NCBI GenBank assembly: GCA_041484195.1
Contig: JBGPHC010000024.1
Coordinates: 5,806-69,805, forward strand
Length of the DNA stretch: 64,000 nt
Source of the DNA: PSRI01 sp041484195
Lineage (GTDB): Bacteria > Bacteroidota > Bacteroidia > Chitinophagales > Chitinophagaceae
Direction: 5' to 3'
Shown: in pieces, positions 18,683 to 27,483 of the stretch
Layout: each line of letters opens with the position of its first letter
Numbering within the stretch: position 1 is the first letter of the stretch
Program-made: the position numbers and the translations under genes
The notes under the pieces: generated by a model
What the model was told of the DNA's origin: nothing
The model's database searches: none
Seen by the model: only the letters and a program-made list of their open reading frames with translations

Positions 18683-19552
18683 ATGCGCCAACTCAAAATC
18701 ACGAAATCAATCACGAATCGTGAATCACAGAGTCTTGAGAAATACCTGCAGGAGATAGGAAAAGTGGAATTGATTACCCCGGAAGAAGAAGTGAAGCTGG
18801 CTGAACGAATCAAGCAGGGTGACCAAAAAGCCCTGGATCGTTTGACCAAAGCTAACTTACGTTTTGTAGTCTCCGTGGCCAAACAGTACCAGAATCAGGG
18901 CCTGTCTCTTCCCGACCTGATCAATGAAGGCAATCTCGGATTAATCAAGGCAGCTCAGCGTTTTGACGAAACGCGGGGCTTCAAATTCATTTCATACGCC
19001 GTATGGTGGATTCGCCAGAGCATTTTGCAGGCTTTGGCCGAACAATCCAGGATCGTGCGTCTCCCCCTCAATAAAGTGGGCCTGACCAACCGCATCAATA
19101 AGGCCTTTCAGCAATTGGAACAGGAATTCGAACGTGAACCCTCACCCGAAGAACTGGCCGAAGTGCTGGAAATTGATACGGATGAAATTGCGGCCACCCT
19201 GGGCGTAGCAGCCAGGCACGTGAGCATGGATACACCTTTGGCCGAAGGCGAGGACAATACCCTCGTAGATGTGCTGGAAAATCCCAACGCGGAAAGCGCC
19301 GATGAAAAAATAGAACATCATGAATCTCTCAAGAAAGAGATTGAACGAAGTTTACACACTCTTACCGACAGACAACAGGATGTGATCCGCTATTTCTTCG
19401 GCATTGGTGTGGATCATCCCATGAGCCTGGAAGATATCGGCGCAAAATTTAATCTCACGCGTGAAAGAGTACGCCAGATCAAGGATAAAGCCATCACCAA
19501 ATTACGCAGCACATCCCGCTGCAAGCTCCTGAGAACCTACCTGGGAACTTAG
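18683..19552 (+). CDS. sigA: Primary RNA polymerase sigma factor RpoD/SigA
   Basis: This is the housekeeping sigma factor that directs RNA polymerase to TTG/TAnnTTTG promoters. The ATG at 18683 gives 289 residues beginning MRQLKITKSITNRESQSL, the characteristic start of the short Bacteroidota primary sigma; an ATG two codons upstream at 18677 is possible. Region 1.2 is SLEKYLQEIGKVELITPEEE, region 2 contains LRFVVSVAKQYQ, LINEGNLGLIKAAQRFD and FKFISYAVWWIRQSI, region 3 lies around residues 135-210, and region 4 ends with LEDIGAKFNLTRERVRQIKDKAI. Region 1.1 is absent, as usual in the phylum. No exact promoter match was found in the 290-base upstream gap. Confidence 0.97.
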   Translation: MRQLKITKSITNRESQSLEKYLQEIGKVELITPEEEVKLAERIKQGDQKALDRLTKANLRFVVSVAKQYQNQGLSLPDLINEGNLGLIKAAQRFDETRGFKFISYAVWWIRQSILQALAEQSRIVRLPLNKVGLTNRINKAFQQLEQEFEREPSPEELAEVLEIDTDEIAATLGVAARHVSMDTPLAEGEDNTLVDVLENPNAESADEKIEHHESLKKEIERSLHTLTDRQQDVIRYFFGIGVDHPMSLEDIGAKFNLTRERVRQIKDKAITKLRSTSRCKLLRTYLGT

Positions 19553-19854
19553 AAGATTCCAGTGCCAATGGTGAGCCATGGCAAAACTGTCTATTTATCA
19601 TGATTCCCTGAGGTTTTTATCTATTTGCTGGGGGATTATTCTGATTTCGCCACTATGGATTTATGTAATAATTTTGCCCCTGAATTTGAAAGGTGGACAT
19701 TAACCTGTTCACTTTTTTATTTGTTGGCCTGAATTTGTGGATCAATTCTTGTTTGGAACCTCATTGCAGCATGGGCGAGCAGGGATCCCGGATTCTTTGG
19801 AGCCGCAGAAATTCTGAAATATATTGGACTCCGAAAATTGTCAATCAGTGATCT
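19553..19854. other. Intergenic leader region of ffh
   Basis: These 302 bases have no protein gene. They contain an imperfect stem just after sigA (TGCCAATGG/CCATGGCA, no T-run) and the promoter described separately. About 175 bases lie between that promoter and the ffh start. I looked for 4.5S RNA here and did not find its conserved loop. Confidence 0.5.
19645..19676 (+). promoter_or_regulatory. Likely promoter of ffh
   Basis: TTTC (19645-19648), a 20-base spacer and TAATTTTG (19669-19676), the latter an exact TAnnTTTG match. It implies a leader of about 175 bases before ffh. Confidence 0.45.
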
Positions 19855-21174
19855 ATGTTTGAGACTTTAAGTGAAAGACTGGAAACGGCCTTTAAGCAAA
19901 TTAAAGGTGAAGCGAGAATAACGGAATTAAATATTGCCAATACCCTCAAGGATATCAGGCGTGCCCTGGTGGATGCCGACGTGAATTACAAAATAGCGAA
20001 GGAATTCACCGACAAAGTGAAGGAGAAAGTGCTGGGCGGGAAAGTGATCAATGCAATCAGTCCGGGACAGTTGATGGTGAAAATCGTGAAGGATGAATTG
20101 GCCGACCTGATGGGCGGTGCCGAAAGCGAATTGAACCTGAGCGGTAATCCTGCCGTGATCCTGATCGCGGGTCTGCAGGGTAGCGGTAAAACCACTTTCA
20201 GCGCCAAACTGGCAAATTACCTTAAGACAAAAAAAGGCAAATCTCCACTCCTGGTAGCCGCGGATATATACAGACCGGCGGCCATCGATCAATTGAAGGT
20301 GCTGGGAGAGCAGATCCAGGTGGAAGTGTATAGTGAACCCGAAAACAGGAACGCTGTTTCCATAGCTCAAAATGCCCTTAAGGAGGCGCGTAGCAAGAAT
20401 AAGAATGTGATCATCATTGATACTGCCGGCCGCCTCGCCGTTGATGAAGCAATGATGACCGAAGTAGCCGATATCAGGGCATCGATAAAGCCACAGGAAA
20501 TCCTCTTTGTGGTGGATTCCATGACTGGCCAGGATGCCGTAAATACCGCTAAGGCATTCAATGACAGGCTTGATTTCACGGGTGTGGTATTGACCAAGCT
20601 GGATGGCGATAGCCGCGGTGGCGCCGCATTATCGATTAAATACACTGTGACCAAGCCCATAAAATTCGTGAGCAGTGGGGAAAAGCTTGATACCATTGAT
20701 GTGTTTTACCCGGAGAGAATGGCTCAGCGGATTCTGGGTATGGGCGATATCACCACCCTGGTGGAAAAGGCACAGGCTGAATTTAACGAAGAACAGGCTG
20801 CCAGGTTGCAGAAAAAAATCCGTAAGAACCAATTCGACTTCCAGGATTTTTTGGAGCAATTACAGCAAATCAAGAAGATGGGTAACCTAAAGGACCTGGT
20901 AGGCATGATTCCAGGCATAGGAAAAGCGGTAAAAGACATCGACATCAGCGACGATTCTTTTAAAGGAATTGAAGCCATGATCAAGTCCATGACCCCCTTT
21001 GAAAGGTCTAATCCTGATGTGATTAACCAGGGCCGGAGGCTGAGAATTGCCAAAGGGGCAGGAAAGGATATCCAGGATGTGAACCAGTTCATGAAGCAAT
21101 TTGAACAGATGAGACAGATGATGAAAAGCATGAACAAGGCGCCGATGGGAAGAATGGGTTTGGGGAGAAGATGA
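19855..21174 (+). CDS. ffh: Signal recognition particle protein Ffh
   Basis: This 439-residue SRP54 GTPase binds signal sequences of nascent membrane and secreted proteins with the 4.5S RNA and delivers ribosomes to FtsY. The N domain is residues about 1-90 (FETLSERLETAFKQI, ADVNYKIAKEF). The G domain has the P-loop GLQGSGKTTFSAKLA (about 106-120), DTAGRLAVDE and TKLDGDSRGGAALS. The M domain carries QFDFQDFLEQLQQIKKMG and a Met-rich tail (MKQFEQMRQMMKSMNKAPMGRMG). All GTPase motifs are intact and the length is normal. Followed by rpsP at a 104-base distance. Confidence 0.97.
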   Translation: MFETLSERLETAFKQIKGEARITELNIANTLKDIRRALVDADVNYKIAKEFTDKVKEKVLGGKVINAISPGQLMVKIVKDELADLMGGAESELNLSGNPAVILIAGLQGSGKTTFSAKLANYLKTKKGKSPLLVAADIYRPAAIDQLKVLGEQIQVEVYSEPENRNAVSIAQNALKEARSKNKNVIIIDTAGRLAVDEAMMTEVADIRASIKPQEILFVVDSMTGQDAVNTAKAFNDRLDFTGVVLTKLDGDSRGGAALSIKYTVTKPIKFVSSGEKLDTIDVFYPERMAQRILGMGDITTLVEKAQAEFNEEQAARLQKKIRKNQFDFQDFLEQLQQIKKMGNLKDLVGMIPGIGKAVKDIDISDDSFKGIEAMIKSMTPFERSNPDVINQGRRLRIAKGAGKDIQDVNQFMKQFEQMRQMMKSMNKAPMGRMGLGRR

Positions 21175-21278
21175 TTTTTTGTAATTTTAATTTTTGGGAT
21201 ATAGTTTGCAGGATATAACTTCGCAAACCTTTTAGAAAGAAACCATTATTTATCACCCATTAAAAATGTCCATTTTTT

Positions 21279-21710
21279 ATGGCTGTTAAGATCAGACTGC
21301 AACGTCACGGGAGCAAGAAGAGACCCTTCTATTTTATTGTGGTAGCCGATGCCCGTGCGCCGAGGGATGGAAAATTCATCCAGAAGATCGGTACCTATAA
21401 TCCGTTAACCCAGCCTGCCTCAGTCCAGCTTGATCGTCAGAAAGCGCTGGATTGGTTGCAAAAAGGCGCTCAGCCAACGGATACAGTTCGCAGAATTTTG
21501 TCATACAAAGGAGTTTTGTATCTCAAACATTTGCTGCGTGGTGTAACACTTGGTTTGTTTGATGAAGCCACCGCCATGGCCAAGTTCCAGAAATGGCACG
21601 AGGAGCATGAGGGCAAAATCAAACAGGGACAGGAAGATTCCAGGGCCAGAAGGCCCAGGCGTCCTATGCCTCCAAGAAGAACTGAGCAAAAAGAAGGAGA
21701 AGGTAGCTGA
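21279..21710 (+). CDS. rpsP: 30S ribosomal protein bS16
   Basis: This is the small-subunit protein bS16. The N-terminal 80 residues (VKIRLQRHGSKKRPFYFIVVADARAPRDGKFIQKIGTYNP) match the family closely. The gene encodes 143 residues, longer than the roughly 80 of E. coli because of a charged tail (RARRPRRPMPPRRTEQKEGEGS). C-terminal extensions are common in Bacteroidota bS16. Upstream TA-rich/TTTG-rich segments (21190-21225) probably contain its promoter, but no exact match is present. An intrinsic terminator follows 27 bases after the stop. Confidence 0.96.
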   Translation: MAVKIRLQRHGSKKRPFYFIVVADARAPRDGKFIQKIGTYNPLTQPASVQLDRQKALDWLQKGAQPTDTVRRILSYKGVLYLKHLLRGVTLGLFDEATAMAKFQKWHEEHEGKIKQGQEDSRARRPRRPMPPRRTEQKEGEGS

Positions 21711-21737
21711 TTATAGAGTTTACTTTTACCGGATTGG

Positions 21738-21768
21738 CCTTGCAGTAATTGCTGCAAGGTTTTTTTTT
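21738..21768 (+). terminator. Intrinsic terminator after rpsP
   Basis: Perfect 8-bp stem CCTTGCAG (21738-21745) / CTGCAAGG (21752-21759), 6-base loop, then nine T (21760-21768). It lies between rpsP and rimM. Confidence 0.85.
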
Positions 21769-21809
21769 GAACCATAGACCAAATTGAATCCGGCATCAGG
21801 AACTGCAAA

Positions 21810-22340
21810 ATGACAGCAAAGCACATGAACGAATATTTCAAGATCGGGAAATTGGTTTCTGCTTTTGCCCTGACCGGCGAGATCATACTCGAGCACAGCC
21901 TCGGAAAAAAGACTTCGCTGCGGGGAGTGGAAGCGATTTTTTTGGAAGAAGGAAAGGAATCCTTCCTGCCCTATTTTGTTGAAGGCGCTAAAATCAAATC
22001 CGAAAACGAAATCTATCTGAAACTGGATGGAGTGAATTCCCGTGAAGCAGCGCGCAAGCTGGTGGGAAAAGAAGTATGGATACCCGAAGCCGCGTTTAAA
22101 AAATTTGCGGCAAAGACTGCACCCATTTCCTTATTGGGATTTCATATTATTAATGAAGGGCAGGATATTGGAGAAATACTGGAAGTGATTGAACAGCCCC
22201 ACCAGATACTCTGCAAGATCATGATTCTTGAAAAGGAAGCGCTAATACCCCTGCATGATGATACACTACTGAAATTGGATAATAAGAACCGCAAAGTATT
22301 CGTCAATCTGCCAGACGGACTGCTTGATTTGTATCGTTAA
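21810..22340 (+). CDS. rimM: Ribosome maturation factor RimM
   Basis: The 176-residue protein assists 30S assembly, binding uS19 during maturation of the 16S 3' domain. The N-terminal beta-barrel begins YFKIGKLVSAFALTGEIIL, the family's (G)KIvgxhGLxGevkv pattern in diverged form, and continues LGKKTSLRGVEAIFLEE, YLKLDGVNSREAARKLVGKEVWI. The C-terminal PRC-barrel-like half has LLGFHIINEGQDIGEILEVIEQPHQ, LIPLHDDTLLKLD and KVFVNLPDGLLDLYR. An alternative start is the internal ATG at 21828 (MNEYFKIG), which would give 170 residues. The family's usual order rpsP-rimM is kept, but a strong terminator separates the two. Confidence 0.93.
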   Translation: MTAKHMNEYFKIGKLVSAFALTGEIILEHSLGKKTSLRGVEAIFLEEGKESFLPYFVEGAKIKSENEIYLKLDGVNSREAARKLVGKEVWIPEAAFKKFAAKTAPISLLGFHIINEGQDIGEILEVIEQPHQILCKIMILEKEALIPLHDDTLLKLDNKNRKVFVNLPDGLLDLYR

Positions 22341-22344
22341 GATG

Positions 22345-22475
22345 TTTCAACTCTTTCAAATCATTCCTGATCTGAACCATATGCCTGTCCTGGTGCGCGA
22401 TCACCGACCTTCAAGCGTTGCAGGGCATACATAGTCTTTTGTAATATGGGAAGTTCAGGGTGCAAGATCAATTCG
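22345..22475 (-). pseudogene. Possible remnant of a DinB-like 3' end
   Basis: Directly after the stop of the 156-residue gene on the minus strand, one frame reads ELILHPELPILQKTMYALQRLK, then an adjacent frame continues VIAHQDRHMVQIRNDLKEL. Joined by a single-base shift near 22405, they resemble the C-terminal helix with His pair of a DinB-fold protein. No start or full domain is present. This is by-eye similarity only. Confidence 0.28.
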
Positions 22476-22938
22476 ATTTGATGAAATCCGCCAGTAATTT
22501 CATTCTGAAATAGAGATTGCTGATCATAAGGGAGATATTGTTTTTGACAAGTCTCACTGTACCCTTATTCATTTTCTTTATGTTTCTCAATTCCACTATT
22601 TTTTCATCAATTTTATCTATTAGCTTTTCGGCGGTCCAGCCTATATATTTCTTATTGCGGGCTTCCTGGATCAGGGCAGGTTCAATTTTTCCGACCCTCA
22701 GTTTCCTGAAATTGAAATTAGCTTTCACGGAATCCTGGATGGCCTTATTGCTCAATAGGTCAATGATTCCATCGTATGAAATATCATTGAGGAATGCATT
22801 GCGGAAAACATTCAGGTTATCCCGAAGCTCCATGATAAGTTGCTTTTTGAGGACATTATTGGTTTGCGATTTTTTGTTCAGGAATGCTATGAGGTCCCTG
22901 AGAGGTGCAATTCCTGATTTTAGCCATTCCATTTCCAT
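22468..22938 (-). CDS. Hypothetical all-helical protein
   Basis: The gene encodes 156 residues, highly charged and predicted helical (MEWLKSGIAPLRDLIAFLNKKSQ, KKQLIMELRDNLNVFRNAFLND, KLIDKIDEKIVELRNIKKM). No signal peptide or strong membrane helix. No family recognised. The organisation, with a short charged helix bundle and repeated Lys/Arg, could suit a small cytosolic regulator, but nothing supports a function. It is divergent from dinB (73 bases) and convergent with rimM. Confidence 0.6.
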   Translation of the reverse strand: MEMEWLKSGIAPLRDLIAFLNKKSQTNNVLKKQLIMELRDNLNVFRNAFLNDISYDGIIDLLSNKAIQDSVKANFNFRKLRVGKIEPALIQEARNKKYIGWTAEKLIDKIDEKIVELRNIKKMNKGTVRLVKNNISLMISNLYFRMKLLADFIKSN

Positions 22939-23011
22939 AAGTTAAAAATAAAGGTTTCATTCATTCATTCTCAGCATCCGGTTCATAAAATCGTAAATTG
23001 CATTTGTTCAA

Positions 23012-24163
23012 ATGAAAGAAACCCTCCAAAATATTGTCGCGCATTTCGACCTGGACGCCTTCTTTGTTTCAGTGGAAAGTATTATTGACCCTTCATTGAA
23101 AGGAAAACCGCTGATCGTTGGTGGAAGCAGGGAAAGAGGTGTTGTGGCGGCATGCAGTTATGAATCTAGAAAATTCGGTATTCATTCGGCGATGCCCATG
23201 GCCACGGCCCTGAGACTCTGTCCGCAGGCGACCGTATTGCCCGGCAACAGGGTTGCGTATACCAAATATTCCCGTTGGGTCACGGAGATCATAACGGCAA
23301 AAGCCCCCCTCTTTGAAAAGGCCTCCATTGATGAATTTTATCTGGACCTCAGTGGAATGGGCAGGTATTTCAATCCTTATCAATGGACAATCGATTTGAG
23401 AAAGGAGATCATGGAAACAACAGGACTTCCCATTTCATTTGCGCTGGCTTCAAACAAAATGATTGCCAAGATTGCTACCAATGAAGCCAAGCCCAACGGA
23501 TATATGCAGGTGCCTCCTGGAAAGGAAAAAGAATTTCTGGCTCCATTGAATGTGAATAAGATTCCGGGTGTGGGGGAACAGACTTACAAAGTTTTGAAAG
23601 AAATGGGAATTCAGTTGATCCGCGATGTTTGCGAAAGGTCGCCAGATGAACTCGAAAGGCGTCTTGGCAAATATGGAACCGAATTATGGCAGAAATGTCA
23701 GGGCCAATACCATAGCGAAGTGATTCCTTATTATGAAGCGAAATCGGTTTCGTCTGAAAACACATTCGATAGCAATACAGACGATATGGATTTTCTGATG
23801 GCGGAATTGGTGAGAATGACCGAAAAAACTGCTCATGAACTCCGGCAGGAAAATAAGATGGCCGGATGCTTGACTGTGAAGATCCGCTATCCTGATTTTG
23901 AAACTACCTCAAAGCAAACGAGCATTCCTTATTCCTTTTATGATGATGAATTGATCCCTGTTGCTAAAGACTTGTTTCACAAGCTTTACAGGAAGGGCCA
24001 GCAAATCAGGCTTCTCGGTGTCAGGCTTAGTGAATTGACCGACGAAGCCCTGCAAACCAACCTTTTCGATGATGTTGAAAAGAAGAGCACGCTCTACAAA
24101 GCCATTGATCAGGTAAAGAACAAATTCGGAAAAGGGGCCATCACCCGCGCTAGAACCGTTTAA
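23012..24163 (+). CDS. dinB: DNA polymerase IV (Y-family)
   Basis: This error-prone translesion polymerase has 383 residues. The palm contains the metal-binding Asp in HFDLDAFFVSVES (about residues 10-22) and the catalytic pair in KASIDEFYLDLSG (about 104-116). SYESRKFGIHSAMP is the family's fingers motif. The helix-hairpin-helix region (NKIPGVGEQTYKVLKEMGI) and the little-finger domain follow. The C-terminus is short (GAITRARTV) and I see no clear beta-clamp-binding peptide at the very end; QTNLFDD near residue 350 is a plausible QxxLF clamp motif. A degenerate -7 element (TGCATTTG) ends 5 bases before the ATG. Confidence 0.95.
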   Translation: MKETLQNIVAHFDLDAFFVSVESIIDPSLKGKPLIVGGSRERGVVAACSYESRKFGIHSAMPMATALRLCPQATVLPGNRVAYTKYSRWVTEIITAKAPLFEKASIDEFYLDLSGMGRYFNPYQWTIDLRKEIMETTGLPISFALASNKMIAKIATNEAKPNGYMQVPPGKEKEFLAPLNVNKIPGVGEQTYKVLKEMGIQLIRDVCERSPDELERRLGKYGTELWQKCQGQYHSEVIPYYEAKSVSSENTFDSNTDDMDFLMAELVRMTEKTAHELRQENKMAGCLTVKIRYPDFETTSKQTSIPYSFYDDELIPVAKDLFHKLYRKGQQIRLLGVRLSELTDEALQTNLFDDVEKKSTLYKAIDQVKNKFGKGAITRARTV

Positions 24164-24205
24164 AAATTTTTGCTTACTTAGTCCACTAAACCGGTCGGGA
24201 ATTAA

Positions 24206-24213
24206 TATATTCG
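24206..24213 (+). promoter_or_regulatory. Possible -7 element of the peroxiredoxin gene
   Basis: TATATTCG, one mismatch to TAnnTTTG, about 40 bases before the peroxiredoxin ATG. No clear -33 TTG at the expected distance. Confidence 0.25.
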
Positions 24214-24252
24214 TGTAGTCAATCAAATTATTACCTTCTAAAAAATGAAACT

Positions 24253-24888
24253 ATGAGTTTGCGTTTAGGCGACATTGCGCCAAACTTCAAGGCAAAGACC
24301 ACTGCCGGAGACATCGATTTTTATGATTACCTGGGAAATAACTGGGGTGTTCTTTTTTCACACCCGGCTGATTTTACACCTGTATGTACAACCGAATTGG
24401 GCAAGACTGCTTTTTTGAACAATGAATTTACCAAACGTAATGTTAAAGTGTTGGCTGTAAGTGTTGATCCGCTGGATAAACATATCGGGTGGGTAAAAGA
24501 TATTAATGAAACCCAGAATGTTGAGGTGAATTTTCCCATAATCGCGGATGAGGACAGGACCGTTGCAAATTTGTATGGCATGATCCATCCCAATGCATCT
24601 GAGACTTTCACCGTTCGTTCACTTTTCGTTATTGGGCCGGATAAGAAAGTAAAACTGACCATCACCTATCCTGCTTCAACTGGCAGAAATTTTTACGAAG
24701 TATTGAGGGTCATCGATTCTTTGCAACTGACCGCCAATTTCAGCGTAGCAACGCCCGCCGATTGGAAACCGACAGAAGACGTGATCATTGTCCCTTCCAT
24801 TTCAAATGAAGACGCGGCGATAAAATTCCCGAAAGGGATCAAGATAGTGAAACCCTATCTGCGTTATACGCCTCAGCCGAATCTGTAA
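24253..24888 (+). CDS. 1-Cys peroxiredoxin (Prx6-like)
   Basis: This 211-residue cytosolic peroxidase reduces hydrogen peroxide and organic hydroperoxides. The active-site motif HPADFTPVCTTELG places the peroxidatic Cys at residue 45, and it is the only Cys in the protein, which identifies the 1-Cys class. The family Arg lies in the SETFTVRSLFVIGPDKKVKL region. The C-terminal domain (VATPADWKPTEDVIIVPSIS, IVKPYLRYTPQPNL) is the Prx6-type dimerisation extension. It stands alone between dinB and a convergent M28 peptidase and is followed by a terminator. Confidence 0.95.
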   Translation: MSLRLGDIAPNFKAKTTAGDIDFYDYLGNNWGVLFSHPADFTPVCTTELGKTAFLNNEFTKRNVKVLAVSVDPLDKHIGWVKDINETQNVEVNFPIIADEDRTVANLYGMIHPNASETFTVRSLFVIGPDKKVKLTITYPASTGRNFYEVLRVIDSLQLTANFSVATPADWKPTEDVIIVPSISNEDAAIKFPKGIKIVKPYLRYTPQPNL

Positions 24889-24980
24889 TTCCCGGCAGGC
24901 ATTATTCAGAGATCAGTGATGCAGAAGATTACTGTTGAATGCCAGGAATATCGAATTAAGAAATACAGTTTTCCTGTAAT

Positions 24981-25009
24981 AAAAAAGCTTGCCATGGCAG
25001 GCTTTTTTT
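24981..25009. terminator. Bidirectional terminator between peroxiredoxin and M28 peptidase
   Basis: AAAAAAGCTTGCC/GGCAGGCTTTTTTT: a 6-7 bp GC stem (24987-24993 with 24996-25002, one G-T wobble, very tight loop) flanked by A and T runs that pair, serving both convergent genes. Confidence 0.7.
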
Positions 25010-25029
25010 ATTGATATGTTTTGATCCTT

Positions 25030-26583
25030 TTATTTGAACAAATCAAAAATCCAGGGTTGAGCCGCCGGCAGGGGCTTGCGGGGTAATTTCTCCTCCCGCA
25101 TCGCGGTTTGGTACACTAATGCAGCAACGATTGTGGCTGCCTGCTTAAGGTCTTCCGGAAATAGATGATCATAACTGTCCATATTGGTATGATGAGTGCG
25201 GGTCTCATATTCCATTGGATCTTGTATGAACTGGAAACCCGGAATACCAACCGCGTCAAATGAAAGGTGGTCTGTGGAACCCGTACTGCTCAGTGTTAGG
25301 GTGGTAGCATCCAAATCACTGAATGGCTGCAACCATTCTTTGAAGACAGGCAATACATCTTTGTTGCCCTGGAGATAAATGCCCCTGATCCTTCCGCTTC
25401 CATTGTCGAGATTATAATAGGCGGAAATTTTAGATTGCTCCGGTAATAATTTCATGGTAGTGGGATCTCCAAAATGTTTTTTGACATAGGCATGCGAGCC
25501 CAATAATCCCTGTTCTTCTCCGCTCCACAATGCAATACGGATGGTTCTCTTGGGATGGAGCTGCAATGTCTGAAGAATGCGAATCGCTTCCATCATCACG
25601 GCGCAACCTGCTCCGTTATCGGTAGCGCCGGTGGCACTATGCCAGGAATCCAGGTGGCCGCCGATCATCACAATCTCTGATTTCAGGCTGGGGTCTGTGC
25701 CGGGAATCTCTCCAATGACATTATATCCTTTGTTGTCATTCACAATCATCTTCGATCTCAGGTCAAGCTCCAGTTTCACAGGAGTGCCCGCTTGGAGCAG
25801 ACGCTGCATGCTGAGATAATCTTCTGTTGAAAGGTTCAATGCCATCAGGTCGGTCAGATTCTCTTTCTTGCCGGAAAACCATCCCGACACATCAACGGTG
25901 CCATCTCTTCCAAAACTACTCATGTTCAGTACGCCCAGGCTTCCAATCTTCTGCAATAACCTGATCGCGTCTCTCAGTCCATTGATATAGCCCATCATTC
26001 CGTTCAAATCCTCAGCGGTGATCATATTACTGTCTTTCAGGCTGTCGAGTTGGTTCTGGCTATATCTGGTAGCATAGGCTTCGAATGCGGAGCGGAGTGT
26101 GGTATCATTTTGCCGGGGCAACACGATTTTTCCCTTTAATGATGCGGCATGTTTTTTTACTGATTCCACCGAAAGTGATTCAATCATCACCACATCGGCC
26201 TGCACCAATCCCACGGTGCCCTTCGTCCATGCGAGGGGGTAAGCCATCATGGGATGATAATAGGGAGATTTCATGGCCACATAACATTTTTCCAATTCCC
26301 AGCCCGGACCAAAATCACCCCAGGCTTCGAGACCTGCTTTGAGACCCCAGTTTTTGAGCCGCGCCACGGCCCAGTTCGCGGCCCTCTTAAACCCTGGAGA
26401 ATTCGTGAGCCTTGGCCCGGATTCATCCGTGAGATAGTGAGCTATTTGCATTACCTGGGAATGGTGTAAGCCTTCATCCCTGATCTTCTGAATGATTTCC
26501 TGGTTAACCTGAGATTCCTGCGCGAGGCACGGGACTACGTATAGCAGAAAAATAAACTGAGACAATCGAAATAATTTTCTCAT
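25030..26583 (-). CDS. M28 family zinc peptidase, exported
   Basis: The ATG at 26583 gives a 517-residue protein with a signal peptide (MRKLFRLSQFIFLLYVVPCLA). The M28 aminopeptidase-type catalytic domain carries the paired-zinc ligands: His and Asp in GGHLDSWHSATGATDNGAG (near residues 308-326), the catalytic Glu-Glu in WSGEEQGLLGS (near 351), Asp in YYNLDNGSG, and a distal His in TRTHHTNMD. A PA-like insert (KGKIVLPRQND, residues about 130-270) precedes it. It probably cleaves N-terminal residues from peptides in the periplasm or outside. An upstream in-frame start at 26607 adds eight residues before the signal peptide. Confidence 0.92.
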   Translation of the reverse strand: MRKLFRLSQFIFLLYVVPCLAQESQVNQEIIQKIRDEGLHHSQVMQIAHYLTDESGPRLTNSPGFKRAANWAVARLKNWGLKAGLEAWGDFGPGWELEKCYVAMKSPYYHPMMAYPLAWTKGTVGLVQADVVMIESLSVESVKKHAASLKGKIVLPRQNDTTLRSAFEAYATRYSQNQLDSLKDSNMITAEDLNGMMGYINGLRDAIRLLQKIGSLGVLNMSSFGRDGTVDVSGWFSGKKENLTDLMALNLSTEDYLSMQRLLQAGTPVKLELDLRSKMIVNDNKGYNVIGEIPGTDPSLKSEIVMIGGHLDSWHSATGATDNGAGCAVMMEAIRILQTLQLHPKRTIRIALWSGEEQGLLGSHAYVKKHFGDPTTMKLLPEQSKISAYYNLDNGSGRIRGIYLQGNKDVLPVFKEWLQPFSDLDATTLTLSSTGSTDHLSFDAVGIPGFQFIQDPMEYETRTHHTNMDSYDHLFPEDLKQAATIVAALVYQTAMREEKLPRKPLPAAQPWIFDLFK

Positions 26584-26691
26584 GTTAGAATATTTTGGTG
26601 AAGACAATCGTGGAACGGAGTAACTACCATGAAAGTTACAGGTTTGAAATATTTTCTTTTCATGATTCCTGCGTGGATTTTCCCATTAGCC

Positions 26692-27471
26692 TCAAGACTT
26701 CCATTTTTTCAATTGTTGCAACGATGCCCTGAGATCTCTGGGCAAGGGCGATTCAAATTCATGTTGCTGGCTGTCCTGATCGGTAAAAACAAGTTTCCAG
26801 GCATGCAGCCCCAGGCGGTTAAGCAGTGGTTTTTCCATTTCGTCCTTCCTGGAAAGTTTGAATTTTTTCTTTATGGAAGAAAGCAATACAGGTTCTCCGT
26901 TCCCGTACAGGCTGTCGCAGACAATCGGATGACCAATCTGTTTCATGTGAATTCTAATCTGGTGAGTCCGGCCGGTGTGTATGCGGAACCGCAACCAGGA
27001 AAATGGGCCGAAGCTTTCCAGGACTTCATAGTCGGTGAGAGAGGGTTTCCCCTTTTTATGGGTTACCATCTTACCTGGCTTGCCGGGATGTTCCATGATC
27101 GGGAGATTGATGGAATCACTGGCAGGAGTAGGCGAACCAAGCACGAGGCCCAGATAGTATTTTTCCACTTCGTGATTTTCGAATAGCCGGGAGAGATATT
27201 TATGTGTGCCTTCATCCTTTGCAAAAACAATGATACCGCTGGTCTCTTTGTCGAGTCGATGAACCGTGAATATTTTTCCGTATCGCTCCCGGAGCAATTG
27301 TTTGAGAGAAATTTCTTTCCCTTGGCGGTCAGGTATCGATAAGAGGCCTGAAGTTTTGTTGAGTACAATAAAAGATTCGTTCTCGAAAATAATATCTGCC
27401 GAATGCAATGGCTTTACCGAGAGAAGGTTTTTGTTTTCCGGGTAATCGGCCCGGCTTTGGTCATCTTGCAT
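26692..27471 (-). CDS. RluA family RNA pseudouridine synthase
   Basis: The 259-residue enzyme isomerises specific uridines in rRNA or tRNA to pseudouridine. The catalytic Asp lies in VHRLDKETSGIIVFAKD (residues about 78-94), and the family motifs RTHQIRIHMKQIGHPIVCDSLYG and LGLHAWKLVF are present. There is no N-terminal S4 domain, as in the shorter TruC/RluA-type members; the target base cannot be inferred. It is followed on the same strand by the M28 gene and preceded by the RsuA-type gene 12 bases away, forming a likely two-gene modification operon. Confidence 0.92.
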   Translation of the reverse strand: MQDDQSRADYPENKNLLSVKPLHSADIIFENESFIVLNKTSGLLSIPDRQGKEISLKQLLRERYGKIFTVHRLDKETSGIIVFAKDEGTHKYLSRLFENHEVEKYYLGLVLGSPTPASDSINLPIMEHPGKPGKMVTHKKGKPSLTDYEVLESFGPFSWLRFRIHTGRTHQIRIHMKQIGHPIVCDSLYGNGEPVLLSSIKKKFKLSRKDEMEKPLLNRLGLHAWKLVFTDQDSQQHEFESPLPRDLRASLQQLKKWKS

Positions 27472-27483
27472 TTTTCACTGAAT

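Noticed and set aside
19553..19854. 4.5S (SRP) RNA upstream of ffh
   Set aside because: The conserved GGAAGGAAGCAGC-type loop was not found there or in the 15.2 kb hairpin region.
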